A stretch of DNA of 64,000 nt from Salvator merianae (GCA_003586115.2 QVOM02000057.1:2605041-2669040), one strand, 5' to 3'; counted from the stretch's first letter, positions 12,476-24,141 are shown. Notes: a model not told the origin generated them from the letters alone. Numbers and translations: made by a program.

Positions 12476-12837
12476 CCTATGCTAGATATTTACATGGATG
12501 TATTTTGAGAGTTTGGCAGACCATTTCTGGTACGTCCCAAAATAGGGCCATGCTATTACTTTGAAACTTTGAGTTGCCCAGAACAAACTGTTGGTATAGA
12601 ATGTTGGAAGATACAGAGAGCACATATATTTTGTTCTTCTTGTTATAGCACATGGATAAGTATGGAGTTGCTGTGATGTATAGTAAGAGCCATCAAAGGG
12701 GATGGTTTCAGGAGAGTTTAGACTAAGTTCATGCATGAGCCTGTGGAGACAGAACAAGGCATTGGTTGGCTGCTAGAGTAAAACCATGGTTCAACAGGAG
12801 TGAGTCTCTTGGTTGCTGTTTCCATGGGCCAGAACAA

Positions 12838-13115
12838 ATAGAGATCTGCACAAGCTTTTTTTTTTTTTTTTTTTTTTGAGTGTTCGGTTCAATTTGGAAC
12901 TTCCAACTGCAGGGCGTTTGGTTCAATTCAAACAGCGTTGAATACCATCGAACCATGATCATTCGAGGTGTGTTTGCTGCCTTTGTTAGAACACCTCTTC
13001 TGTTCGAATTCGAACTCTGTTTTTGAATGGGCAGGACGCTCCATTCAGACTTGCACTTTTCAAACACTCCAGCTGGATTTGAACCAGTTTGAACCTGAAC
13101 TAGTTCAGTGCATCT
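12838..13115. repeat. GGTTC-rich dispersed element, copy 4
   Basis: The left end is AATAGAGATCTGCACAAGC and the right end is near AGTGCATCTTTATG. There is an internal poly-T run at about 12857-12877, and the interior is GTTCGAATTCGAAC-type words. It is the same family as 7868. Confidence 0.65.
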
Positions 13116-14669
13116 TTATGAATAGGCAAACACCCACCAGAATTTGCCATACAGCACTCCAGTTTAAAATCCAGACACTTAGACTCTGCATCCATTTGCG
13201 TTTTTCATTTTATATGCCTATTTATAGATGAGGGAATTGGTTGCACTAGCAATGGCTGAACCTTTAACCCATCTTTAGTTCAAATCTTCAGCAGGGGGTT
13301 AAGAACCAATAATTTTGATATCCCAGTATCATAAGGATTTAGCTATTCTGAGATTATAACTATTGCTATCATTACTTATGAGAACATGTTCTTCAATATC
13401 ACTATTAATCAATAAAAGCTTTTTAATGCAAATATTTATGAGTAGGTAAAAAGTAGCACATTTTTTTTGTACTCTGTTTCTGCTAACAGACAGCTTCCTA
13501 AGCACATTTTCCTATTATGGCTTTTTTGTAAGCATGTTTTTCTCCTAAAGAATTGCGTAGCAAAATTTCACAGAGATGTGACTTCTTCAGTTTTTGATTG
13601 CATGTTAGGAAGTGTGAAGGTTGTAAAACTGCGTTTATGGACGAAGTGAATTTCTTCCCCATGTCTAATCCCAGAAGCTGACAGTCCTGGCATACTGGTT
13701 TCCGTGAACTGGGTAGACAACTTTTTACTCTTGCGTCTGTGTGGGCATCGCGAGTTGCAATTTCTACCTTTCCCTCCAGCAGTAGGTGATTCAGGAGAAT
13801 ACACCCATCATAGGCTTTCCTTAAACAGCTACCCATTTAATATGTTGACACAGCTTTTTGCCACACCTGCTACCTGGCCATAACATGCCTGGCAGGGTCT
13901 GCTTGGCTGCTGATGGAGAAATTGAAGAACCAGTTGTTCTTGGTAACCTGACTCCTTTGCTTAGAGGACTCTTGAAATCATTCCTTTCTGATCTTCTTCA
14001 CTGGCACCGTATAATGGTACAGTGCATCATTTTAGCCTGTGGACTGGTTCAGGAGCTTTAAGTGGGTCAACAGCCACCTGGACCCATTAAGCCATGACAC
14101 ATTTCCTGTGCATTGCTTAATGGTCCCAAGCCGATGCTTTGAAGCCGTTCTTTAGCTTTGATGTTTATCTCTGGGGCTGGACCTGTTCCTCAAACAGTTC
14201 ATTTCGCTTCCATAAAGTCACTGCCTACATTTTTATCCTACATGCTCACACACCTTAAGCAGTGAAAGACCTATCTTTCCTCTATAACGACATAATATTG
14301 ATATTATATGTCAATGCATTAATTGTAAAGGAATGGGTATGCGAGCGTTTCTACAGCAAAAATGCTTCAGAGCATCCCGACATACAGAACAGAATGAAGA
14401 AAATTCTCCTTCATATCTAGCTTAAGGTTTGCTGTTTGCCATAGTGTCCAGTGCTTGGGCAAGTTCCTAGATACACCAAGGATTGTACTACCCACATTCA
14501 TGGTGCTTTCTGAAGCCTGAAAATGTTCCACCAGCCCTTCTTCCATTCCACTATAAATAAGGGAGATCAAACCAAATTACCAGCAGATCTTCAAATCTCA
14601 TATTCCACATCCTGGATTTCAAGAAGTCCAACCAATGTTCACATTTCTAGGAGATCAGATATTACCAGT

Positions 14670-15120
14670 TTATTTTATTTATTTGCATTTTTATCCTTCT
14701 CTATTCCTGAAGGTCTCAGGGTGGGTTACAACAGTAAGGACAAATTAAAAAGAACCCACTGAAAACAATAACAGTGGCTGAAAGTGAGGAGGGAAAACTG
14801 TTTTCTCAGTGAAAGGATAGGGTGAATAGATGTGTCTTGATCATTCTTCTAAATGTATATAATGAAGATGACTGGAGCACCTCAGTGGGGAGACTATTCC
14901 ATAATCTGGGGGCTAACACCAAGAAAACCCTATCCCAAGAAGTATTTGGATACATCCCTATCCCATGTGTTGCATGGTTTTAATATTGGGTTTTAATTGT
15001 TTTTTAATATTAGATTTGTTATATTGTATTATTTTGTTGTGAGTCGCTCCGAGTCCACGGAGAGGGGCGACATACAAATCTAATAAATTAAATTAAATTA
15101 AATTAATTAAATTTGCTTCA
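14670..15120. repeat. Two dispersed element fragments
   Basis: 14670-14960 carries the TTTATTTATTTGCATTTTTA start, GGTCTCAGGGTGGGTTACA, and an ACTATTCCATAATCTGGGGG block that is also present near 25970. 14990-15120 is a repeat 3' end containing GAGTCGCTCCGAGTCCACGG and GGGGCGACATACAAATCTAA, followed by (ATTAA)n, a common tail type in squamate genomes. Confidence 0.65.
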
Positions 15121-15121
<1 letters not shown>

Positions 15122-15160
<39 letters not shown>

Positions 15161-15189
15161 CATCCATCCATCCATCCATCCATCCATCC
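15122..15189. repeat. (ATCT)n and (ATCC)n microsatellites
   Basis: About ten TATC units pass directly into about eight ATCC units. The ATCC tract recurs at 15464-15480 as part of the tandem duplication that follows. Confidence 0.95.
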
Positions 15190-15754
15190 ATAACTGCCAG
15201 AGAATAAGACCAACAAATCTGAACCAGGCTTCTGTTTATTTCTAAGTGTTGGAGAAAAGAGAAAGTACTCCTAAGTCCAAAATTCAGCCCTTGTTTACTC
15301 CACTTTCAAATTTCAAATTGAAAACCACATAGACTTATTCTTTTTTAGAGCTTGGGCTATTTGCCTGTTTTAAAATAATAATAATTATTATAAATATAAA
15401 TATAATAAAAATGCCTGCAATGGGAGCATCTTGTCCTTCCTAAATGCATTACCTCTGATTCTGCATCCATCCATCCATCCATAACTGCCAGAGAATAAGA
15501 CCAACAAATCTGAACCAGGCTTCTGTTTATTTCTAAGTGTTGGAGAAAAGAGAAAGTACTCCTAAGTCCAAAATTCAGCCCTTGTTTACTCCACTTTCAA
15601 ATTTCAAATTGAAAACCACATAGACTTATTCTTTTTTAGAGCTTGGGCTATTTGCCTGTTTTAAAATAATAATAATTATTATAAATATAAATATAATAAA
15701 AATGCCTGCAATGGGAGCATCTTGTCCTTCCTAAATGCATTACCTCTGATTCTG
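15190..15754. repeat. 291-bp direct tandem duplication
   Basis: The block starting ATAACTGCCAGAGAATAAGA at 15190 is repeated from 15481 with an offset of exactly 291 bases. The second copy ends at about 15754 (CTCTGATTCTG). By eye the copies are identical, including an AT-rich stretch, and the junction is the ATCC tract. It has no coding content. The probable mechanism is unequal exchange at the ATCC repeats, unless it is an assembly artefact. Confidence 0.9.
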
Positions 15755-16279
15755 TAATACATCTTGAGCTGTTTTGTGGCTTCTTGGAGCTGTTGCTAGG
15801 ATCCTGAGGCATAATTAGCAATGCTGAGAGAGGGAAAAAAAAAATAGAATAAGGGAGTGACTGAGTTCTTCTGCCAAGTATAAATCTGGGGAAATAGCTT
15901 GGCAATCCTGCACAGGTGCTGTGAGTAGCTTTCCTTTGAAAGGAACAAGAATGGAGCAGGTATGTAGCACAGTTCGTGTTAAAATCGTCAACATTCTTTG
16001 TTAAATTGGGGCTGTAAAGGGTGTGTAGCACGGTAGGCAGGAAGAGAAATGTGAAAGGGACGATGTTACCTTGTACTGGAGTCAGTTTGGAACAGAAGCT
16101 CCACGCACACGGTAATGGACGTTTCCAGAATCTCTGTAGGCTGAGCTAAGTAGATCATCAAAATGACAGGTCATGTGTTATCTGTGGGAGGCAGAACAAA
16201 TCCAAATAGAGCACTAGGGCTATAAAATATGAGAGATGCCAGTCTTGATCCTTTTGGAGTTGAAATGTCAGACAAAATT

Positions 16280-16545
16280 AGAGGTGCACTCAGAAAAAGT
16301 GCTGTTTGGTTTGAATCCAACTGAAACTTAAATTGGTTTAAATCTGAACCTTTTCAAACAGGTATGATCAAGCATAGGACCCTGTCTGAACACAAAAAGC
16401 CCTAACCCAAAATAAGGACAAACATGATGTGGTTTTATTCAAACCAGGGTGTTCTACTGGTTCTAAAGGACATTCTTGGTTCATTTGGATTCAAATTGAT
16501 CCCCCCAAACTGGGGGGCTCAATTCAAGTTCAAACCTGTTGCACA
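16280..16545. repeat. GGTTC-rich dispersed element, copy 5
   Basis: The left end is TTAGAGGTGCACTCAG and the right end is CCTGTTGCACACTAAA. The interior has GGTTTGAATCC, TTCAAACAGG and similar words. It lies just upstream of the coding exon of the four-core CBP. Confidence 0.6.
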
Positions 16546-16731
16546 CTAAAAACGGGTGACTCTGGGATTAAGAACTAACTTCCTCTCCTCAGGATGGTAG
16601 TGATGAAAATGTCCATCAGACCATCTGCTGCTAAGGTAGCCACTGAACACTGAGTTTATTTTGCTTCTCTCTGACTTCTGTCTTTTTTTTTTTTCCCCTC
16701 TCAACTGTAGGCTGATCCGCAACCCAGTGAA

Positions 16732-17871
16732 ATGTCTGGCTCAGTAGTGGAGTGTGTGACAACTCCGTGCGTTACATCATGTCCAGATACGAAATTGATG
16801 ATATATCCACCACCGCTGGTTCTCACCCTGCCAGGAATGTGCCTCACCTCCAATCCTGGTCAGTGTCTTGTAGAAACCAAGACGTCATGTCTCACCAGCG
16901 GCTCTGAGATATGTGGAGATGGGTGCTCCTCTGCCGTTGTGACTCGATCTTCAGGTCTGCGGGCTATTTCTGGGGGTGACACTCCATGCTGTACCACCAC
17001 CTGCCCTGACTCAAAACTGGTGATACAGCCCCCACCTGTCTGCATTACTGTCCCAGGGGCAGTCCTTAGCAGCCATCCTAATGAATGCCTCATTCAGACA
17101 TCAACTCCATGTGTCCCCAGTGGAAGCCAGCCACGGGCCATCACTCGGTCAACGTCCGTTTCTGACTGCTCTCTCACTCCTCAGTGCATGCCCCGTTCTA
17201 TATCTGTCCCACATGGCCTCAACACTGCATCAGTATGCACCGCACAAGGCCCCAGTTCTAAGGTGATCATCCACCCACCACCCATTGAGCTGACCATTCC
17301 TGGCCCTGTTGTAGAAGTGGCTACAGAGGAATGCATGGTGGAGGTCTACAGCCCATGCTTGAATGCCAATGCCATCACTAGTGGTAAACAAGATGCCATC
17401 TGTGGAGATGAACCATGCGCCATCACCGACGGGGAGGAAGGCGAAACAAAACCCCTGGAAACCCGTGCTTTGGCCTGCGCTACCGTGACTGGGATTGTGG
17501 GACCTTCTCCGTGTGTCTCCCAGGGACCAGACATCAAAATGGTGATCCAGCCCCCTCCAGTTGAAGTGGAACTCCCTGGGCCATACCTTCAAGTCTTCCC
17601 CGAAACCTGCAAAGTCGAAACTATCAATCCGTGTGCTCCTGAGCCCCCAGCTATATGCAGCAATAAGGCCGTGGCTTCCACCTGTCTCGAGACCAGAAGC
17701 AGATCTCTGTCGACCCTTAAGTATCCTTTGCCAGACATCAGAAGGCCTGCTCGCCCGTGGGCGGAGATGTACAGCCGCTCCATGACGCCACGGAGCATTC
17801 TGGCACAGTCGTCCCGCTTCTCAAAATTCCGTCGTGGCTTCAGTGCTGGAAGCTATCAAGCATCCTACTAG
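16732..17871 (+). CDS. Corneous beta protein with four core modules
   Basis: This predicted structural protein of 379 aa belongs to the corneous beta protein (beta-keratin) family, which forms filaments in cornified reptile epidermis through a short beta-sheet core. A usual CBP has one core; here four similar ones are visible, at about residues 16-53, 90-127, 172-209 and 263-301. Each has the order (C/G)P(D/S)xK, (L/V/I)xIxPPPxxxxxPG, then a Cys-bounded end. Examples are KLMIYPPPLVLTLPG, KLVIQPPPVCITVPG, KVIIHPPPIELTIPG and KMVIQPPPVEVELPG. Linkers are Cys/Ser/Thr-rich. The tail (about 316-379) is Arg/Ser/Tyr-rich and basic. The ATG is the first after the acceptor ending at 16710, giving 21 bases of 5' UTR in exon 2. 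The frame is intact and uninterrupted. Family membership is clear; the number of cores is read directly from the sequence. Confidence 0.9.
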   Translation: MSGSVVECVTTPCVTSCPDTKLMIYPPPLVLTLPGMCLTSNPGQCLVETKTSCLTSGSEICGDGCSSAVVTRSSGLRAISGGDTPCCTTTCPDSKLVIQPPPVCITVPGAVLSSHPNECLIQTSTPCVPSGSQPRAITRSTSVSDCSLTPQCMPRSISVPHGLNTASVCTAQGPSSKVIIHPPPIELTIPGPVVEVATEECMVEVYSPCLNANAITSGKQDAICGDEPCAITDGEEGETKPLETRALACATVTGIVGPSPCVSQGPDIKMVIQPPPVEVELPGPYLQVFPETCKVETINPCAPEPPAICSNKAVASTCLETRSRSLSTLKYPLPDIRRPARPWAEMYSRSMTPRSILAQSSRFSKFRRGFSAGSYQASY

Positions 17872-18960
17872 CTCTGGACACATGTGGGATAAGAGCCACA
17901 TGGAAGAAGGAAAGTTACTATCCTCTGAACAAGTGGACAATTTTTATTTTCAGCACAGGCCCACAGCTCTTGGGAACATGGAGCCAAGATGGAGCTGACT
18001 GCTCAAATTTATCTTTCCCTAATGTAACACCCAACTAAGGCTGCTTCCTAATCAAAGCACTTCAGAGCACAAGTGCTTTGCTCTCATCTCAAGACCAGAG
18101 TGTGTGATGTCCACAGAGTGTTCACACCTCCTTCCCTTACTGTCTTTGGAGTCAAGGACCTTTGAACTGACAAAGGTCTCCAACTTCGAATGGAGGACAT
18201 CTTGTCATACTGGAAGAGATGTCTGGACACAGCCTTGATCTTAGCCAAAAGGCCAAGAAGCAATGTAGCAGTCCCTTGAAACTCACAAGTGTATCACTCG
18301 TAAGTTTCATGTATACACAGTTACACATTTATGATTATCCCTCCCCCCAACTTTTTGGGGGGAGTCAAGGGTAACCTGGAAATCCCACAGTTTGCAAGTG
18401 GTGTGGTGCTGTTTTCATAACTTCCTCTAGGGAAATATGAAAAATAATGTTACAGTTTTCATGCTGATTGTATACAGAGGAAGAGAAAAAGGGATCTTGA
18501 ATTCCATTTACCTGTTGAACTCCATGTGCTTATTTATGATATCAGTTTGCCCTAAGTAGAATGGTGAAATTTATGTGGTCCAACTGGGATCTTCTTATGA
18601 AGACTTGCTGTGATAACAGAATGGAACCTTTTCTCATAAGAACAATCTGCCATCTTGAACGAATGCTGAAAGCAAGGAACACAGGATACCTCAGAACCAT
18701 CTAGTTAGCATTCCCATAGCAGGATTCTGGACAAGATGGGCTTTTGTTCGGATCTTCAGACACAAGACTGATTCTATTCTAAACTCATTTTACAAACACA
18801 CAGGAAAATAAATGTGCTCATGATCTGTGAAATCAAAGCACCAGTGATCATGTATCACAGGAGGACATTTTGTTTGAATTAATGGTGCTTACTTCTGAGT
18901 AAACTTGCAAAAGACCATGTTGGAGGAGGCAGTCAAATAAAGAGTCTTCTGTCCCCTTCC
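17872..18960 (+). other. Probable 3' UTR of the four-core CBP gene
   Basis: Follows the TAG stop. Candidate polyadenylation signals are AATAAA at about 18806 and 18936-18941; the second, before GAGTCTTCTGTCCCC, looks the more complete. It contains a short U2 snRNA-like fragment. The extent is inferred and not fixed by any transcript evidence. Confidence 0.45.
18234..18264 (-). pseudogene. Truncated U2 snRNA 5' fragment
   Basis: On the minus strand the sequence reads ATTGCTTCTTGGCCTTTTGG followed by CTAAGATCAAG. That is the start of vertebrate U2 snRNA (canonically ATCGCTTCTCGGCC...) with two changes over 31 bases. The similarity then stops, so this is a short 5'-truncated-type retroposed fragment, not a functional snRNA gene. 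Confidence 0.75.
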
Positions 18961-21236
18961 CTGGCAAACTATTAGTGTCATTTAATTGTCAATATTTAGA
19001 TACAGAAACAAAAGAAAAAGTTTCCCATAATTCAAAACAAACCAAAGTTTTTGTTGTGTGTGAATCGTTTTATTTTTTTCTTTTTGTAAACTATTGTCTT
19101 CTTGCAAGTTTGCATACAAATAAACCAAATCTGAAATTTGTAAATCAATGTTTCAAATTCTTTTGTTGGAAAACGGTTAGCCAGGAAGAAATAAAAGATG
19201 ACACAAATGGTTTCAAATATATATGGGCAGGATTGCTGGGACCAACAAGGGGAAGTATCCTTTCATCCAGAGGGTCATCAGTCCATAGTATTTACTAGTA
19301 GAAAAGGTGGTGATAGCAACCACCTGGATGGCTTTAAGAAAGAGTTAGATAAACTTATGAAGGTCAAGTGTATGAATGACTTCTAGAATAGATACCTAGG
19401 TACCATCTGCAGGGTGGAGAGACAGGCGTGATACCTCTGAAAGCTATTTCTGGGGACTCAAGAACAGGTGAAGGTTTTGCCTTTCTCTTCTGCAGGATAA
19501 GGCCCAGAAGCAATTGGTGGGTCACTGTGTGAGGCAGGATGCTGGACTAGATGGGCTGTGGTCTGATCTAGCCAAGCTCCTCTGATGTTCTTAAGTTCTT
19601 ATGAATGCAGAAGGGGTTAAAGTCGGTTTATTCTCTATAGCTCTGAAGGTAAGTCTAGAACCAATGGATGGAATCTGTGAAGAAATCAATTTCAAGTAAA
19701 TATTAGGAGAAACTGCTTATACAAAAGAAGGTATAGAAAGGCCTAAGAGCCATTAGACAATGGGGTATACTAATCTGGAAGACAGGAGGTTGTCTATGAC
19801 CATACCACCCTGAACATGCCTGGTTTCGTCTGAAAAGATAGAAGAGCAAGTGTGAGAAATGGAGGAAACTCTTTTGTATCACATCATGCACCTCTCTATG
19901 ATTTTATTCTAAGAACATTTCAAAAAGTGCACATAGCTCTCCCCCATCTACCCAGAACAGAACCACCTTGGATCAAAAGTAGTGACTCAATCTTAGTATA
20001 ATTCACTGGTATGCAGGTACAATCTTTGCCTTCTCTGTGTGCTGCTGGGAAGTCTTCAGCTCCATTTGATCTTCCGCTTCTGGTCAGTGACAAACAATAT
20101 CAAAATGCTTGCTAGAAGATTGGCTATGGCTTTATCAATTGCCATTTCAGGGAAGAATCACCAGGTGTTTTTTTATCTACTGATGCCTTAATGTAGAGCT
20201 AATATATCTGGGGGGGAAAGGTGAACACAAGATGGCAGCAAAGAGTTAAGCCTTTTTTCTATCTTATTGCTGCCATCTTAAAATAGTCTACTTTTTAATT
20301 AAGATATGAGTTGGCCTGTACACTCCCAAAATTGCACACAAATTCATTCAGATTTACAAGATAATTTGACATTTATTCGTTCATTCATTCATTTATTCAT
20401 TCATTCATTCATTCATGTTCTGTCATTTTCAATTTTGCATCCCATATTGCACATTGTTCCCAAAACCAGAAAACATCAGCCAATGAGAGTTGTGTAACAT
20501 ATCAAAAATTAATTCATTGAAAAATCTTTGGGTACTGTCCAGCAATTCAAAAAAGAATAAAATTAATACAACAAAATAGCACATGATAAAAATGATAAGT
20601 GCACATACACTATAGCTATGCCCTTCAAAGTTCTCTCTTGAAGATACATAGTCACTATGTATAACTGTGATAGTAAACTGCACAGAACAAAGAAGTACCT
20701 GGACAAAACTTTGTACCCTTGTTTCAAAGTCACCCCTTTGATTTTGGCAAAGTTTCACTGACTAGAGATGCACCAAACTGATTCGAGTCTGAACTGCTTT
20801 GAATTGAACAGGGGTGAGCCCTGTCTGAAAGCAGAGTTTGAATTTGAACTGAACAAAGGGGTGTTCTAACGAGCCAAGTGATTGCACCCGTTCAATGGGG
20901 GTTCAAAGCCGATCAAAGGCATTTGAATTGAACCAAACAGCCTGGTGTTTGAAGAAAAAAAAAGGTTCAAGTCTGGAAAATGGCTCATGTCATCACTATG
21001 AAGGCACCCGCTGCCACTGAAAATGGAGGCAGGGTGCCTTTGGGGGATGATGGGGAAATTCTGGAGTTGTAAGTGAAGACATGGCCAGAAGCAGACACAG
21101 AATCTAGAGATGCAAACATTACATGGATTTCAGCAACATTGGAAGGTGTTTATCTCTTTCCAAATACGATTCCACATTGCTTAGTTACCTTGAATTTTGC
21201 TCCTTGGACTGGGGAGAGAGGGCTTTCCACTGGCAT
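18961..21236. other. Intergenic with repeats
   Basis: Holds an interspersed element at about 19225-19605, an ATTC tract at 20372-20417 and a GGTTC-rich element at about 20762-20960 (left end CTAGAGATGCACC). No promoter with a donor and no gene were seen. Confidence 0.55.
19225..19605 (-). repeat. Interspersed element, GGATCAGGCC type, longest copy
   Basis: The longest copy of this family in the window. It adds an inner block (GATGGCTTTAAGAAAGAGTT and onward) before the GAAGGTTTTGCC and GGCAGGATGCTGGACTAGAT blocks seen elsewhere, and ends TTCTTAAGTTCTTATG. An inverted relative of the inner block is at about 55870-56000. Confidence 0.75.
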
Positions 21237-21631
21237 TTAACAGGTTCCACAGCAAGGATCAGAGCAAAAGCTGGAGATCTGGCCACATTGAGCTAAACTG
21301 ACTATGCTATTGGGCCAATGGTCATGCCTCCGAAGGGATTGTGCAGGCCATTTTCCAGCATGATCACTGGCGGAGGCAACTCCACTGCAGGGTGGTTTCT
21401 TCACATCTTGCACAGAGGCACCATGGGAAATGATGCCTCCTTGACCTGAAATGGAGACAAGAAGGGCGCCTTTTTCTGCCTTCCTGTCGTGTAGAGCTGC
21501 CTCCACCCAGAGCTGGGGATCTGGTCAGTGACTCCACAGCTTGGGCAGAAGATAACAACTTTCATGCTAAGGACACAGTCTCCTCTTCCACCGCAGCATC
21601 CAGAGCCACATGTGGTTTTGCAACTTTCCAA
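21237..21631 (-). pseudogene. Broken corneous beta protein
   Basis: Read on the minus strand from an ATG at 21631, one frame starts MESCKTTCGSGCCGG, a Cys/Gly-rich CBP-like N-terminus. After an in-frame TGA it continues with a core-like AVELPPPVIMLENG. A different frame then ends QCGQISSFCSDPCCGTC, which closely matches the C-terminus SYDPCCGPC type of the four small CBPs at 27.6-41.0 kb. At least one frameshift and one or two stop codons break it. A TATA-like ATAAAG on the minus strand near 21705 lies about 70 bases upstream, but no intron structure was recognised. I infer a relict CBP gene of the two-core type. Sequencing error is less likely because more than one lesion is present. Confidence 0.7.
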
Positions 21632-22269
21632 GTGATTTTGTTGCCAAGCTAAGATTCACTTGGTTGCCCAGCTATTAGAGTAGGCAGGTCAATATATAGC
21701 TTTATAAGATTTTTGTTTCTGTTTCAACACATTGCATCATTATTGGAGATCCACTTACTCTGTGGCTTGCTTCATACCTCTGGGCTCAGCTAATGAAACT
21801 AGCTAAATAAAATCCCCAATAAATAACATAATGCACTGTCAGAAAGCTTCCTATGAGCTGTTGGCTATTATAATGGGCTAATGGAACTGAGCACTCCTTT
21901 AACCAACCAGTTATATAGGACAAAAATATAGATTAATGCGGGACACCAGTGAATTAAAGCAGCATGTATTTTTAAGCTCGGTTGTCTTTATAGACAAGAA
22001 ATCATGTGTCAACTGCTTCATTATCTGGTGGATATTTACAATGTTAAGAACCACTAAAACCTACATGCCTTTTGTGGGTGCGAGGTCCCAGGTACAATAT
22101 GCAATTTTTGCACTGATTTTTGATAGCATTCTTCTGTAAGATATATTTTCTTAGAAAATTCTATCCCAAATTTTGAGAAATGCAGGGTTTTTAAGCTACT
22201 TCCGCTGGTTCAGACCATGGCAAGGTACGTGCAGAAAGGGTCCTAGACTTCACAATAATTTCTTTAATT

Positions 22270-22311
<42 letters not shown>

Positions 22312-22758
22312 TTTTAAACCTTTTTGATAGTTTTCGTGTACAAGCTTCTGGAACCATTGCAGGGGAGGGAATCTTGAAAAACGGAGCTGTGAGCAAATCA
22401 ACTCTAAAAAAATAAAATCAATAAGGCATCCATACCAGCAAAGACATATACACACTCACAATCCTGACAAATGTCTAGAAAATGTTGCCTCTTCCTTCTT
22501 ATCCTATGGGCAACATCCAGAGGTTTCCATTATTTGCCTCTGAGTAGAGACTCTTCTGTTTTCATTTTTGGAAAGGTGATTCATGAAGACATCTCAGACC
22601 ATGCTATATTAGGCTTAGACCATAGAATGCACTTTTCACAAGTACTGAATCACTCGCTTACTGTACTTGCCAAACACATAAAGCACACTGTTTAGCATGA
22701 AACATGGCGTCATGGCCTTTGGACCAATCTATAATTAGCAGCCCAGAAAGAAGCCCTG
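21632..22758. other. Intergenic with (CT)n
   Basis: A CT microsatellite lies at 22275-22309. Otherwise no gene or named repeat was seen. The end of this stretch is the proximal promoter of the split CBP gene. Confidence 0.6.
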
Positions 22759-22835
22759 TATAAAAGAGTTTGTGACCAAGTGGTTTTTCAAGGTCTCCAG
22801 GAACATCTGTGCATACCTACAACTTGGAGGAACAG
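22759..22835 (+). promoter_or_regulatory. TATA box and noncoding exon 1 of split CBP gene
   Basis: TATAAAAG lies at 22759-22766. The exon runs from about 22789 to 22835 and ends GGAACAG/GTAAGC, with the donor GT at 22836-22837. The acceptor TTTCTGCAG ends at 23897, 20 bases before the ATG at 23918. This is the usual EDC gene plan with an intron of about 1.06 kb. Confidence 0.8.
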
Positions 22836-23917
22836 GTAAGCTTTATTGTACCCATTCTCCTTTAGCTTTTTTGAGAAAGGTGATCAGGAAACAGCAGATT
22901 GGGAATAGTAAGTCTTATTGGAAATAACCCCAAAGTAGCAATAAGATGGCAGGCGTTTTGTAAGAGATCCACCACCTGTTGCAGATCAAACCACAGTTCA
23001 GAGGGACTGAAGGGAAGGCATAGTCTTGTCTATCCTCTGCCACCCTGCCGGGTTTCACTGCACCTGCCAACAGTGCATGGCAGCAGTGCCAACTTTCCAT
23101 GTCCAGAGGAGGAATTGACAGCAGTTGCGTTTCCAGATTCCAAGGAACAATGAAAACAGAAGTTTGCACCACCTCAGGTCCTTGCTTTCGACCTTCTCAG
23201 TAGACTAGATTGACCTATCAAATTTCACTTCTCACAAGTTTCTCTTGTAACCAGTTTGAACTTCAGTTCTCATTTCTTTTCTCTATAAATATTTTGATAA
23301 CACAGTACCTTTTTTTGCCAGATGTTTATAATTTTGTTAATTTCCCAAATAATGATGCATTGTGTATGTCAAATGTACTAATGTAAATATTTCTATGGGC
23401 AACTTCCCACAGATAGATAGGTAGATTGATAGCTATGTGTACAGGTAGGTAGACAGGGAGACAGAGACAGAGACAGAAAGAGAGATATGTGAATGTAGGT
23501 ATAGGTATAGGTATTGGTTTAGGTATATATTCAGTGGTGGTGATTTACTTCCCATTCCCAAATATTTGGGGAAATTTTAATACCTAAGGAAACTTGCACT
23601 TGTATTTGCATATTGGTTCAAAAATATAAGTACTGTAAATTCACATTTTATTTATTCATTTATTTGTCTATTTTTAGGAAAAGCAACACATTATTTCAAA
23701 TTTGCACTCTAATACTTCCAAAAGCAAAGTAATGTGCAGATCTATGAGTCCAAAATGGGTACAACATGAGCCCTTAATCCAAATTAAGGATCTGTGTGGA
23801 AAGGGCCCTGGTTCTACATTGGGCTTAAGCATCACTGAATATACCTTAGATGATTGCACTTATTCCTCCCTTTGTTTCTCACTTTTGATTTCTGCAGGTC
23901 CCTAAAACTCTTATAAG

Positions 23918-24141
23918 ATGGCATGCTGCATTTCTCCTTCAACTTCTAACTGTGGATATTGTGGAAACTATGAAGATATGGTAGTAGTCGATTCTCTGCC
24001 AGATACCACAGTGAGGGTCCAACCAAGCCAGTGCTCTCTGATACTCCCTCTACCCCGGGTCAACACCACGAGTGAACCCTTCAAAATATCATGCCATGTG
24101 GTTAGTGACTCTAAAAGTGCAACAGAATATCATGGCGAAGA

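Larger units (their letters stand above)
10909..16710 (+). other. Probable intron of the four-core CBP gene
   Basis: Runs from the GTAAGT donor at 10909 to the acceptor TTTTCCCCTCTCAACTGTAG ending at 16710, which has a long polypyrimidine tract. It is filled with repeats: a GGATCAGGCC-type element (about 12270-12475, minus orientation), GGTTC-rich elements (12838-13115 and 16280-16545), a dispersed element (14670-14960), a repeat 3' end with GAGTCCACGGAGAGGGGCGA near 15050 and an (ATTAA)n tail, microsatellites and a tandem duplication. An isolated TATAAAAT at 16221 has no donor after it. Confidence 0.45.

Noticed and set aside
16221..16230. TATAAAAT as the promoter of the four-core gene
   Set aside because: No donor follows within the expected distance. 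Kept as an alternative to 10853.
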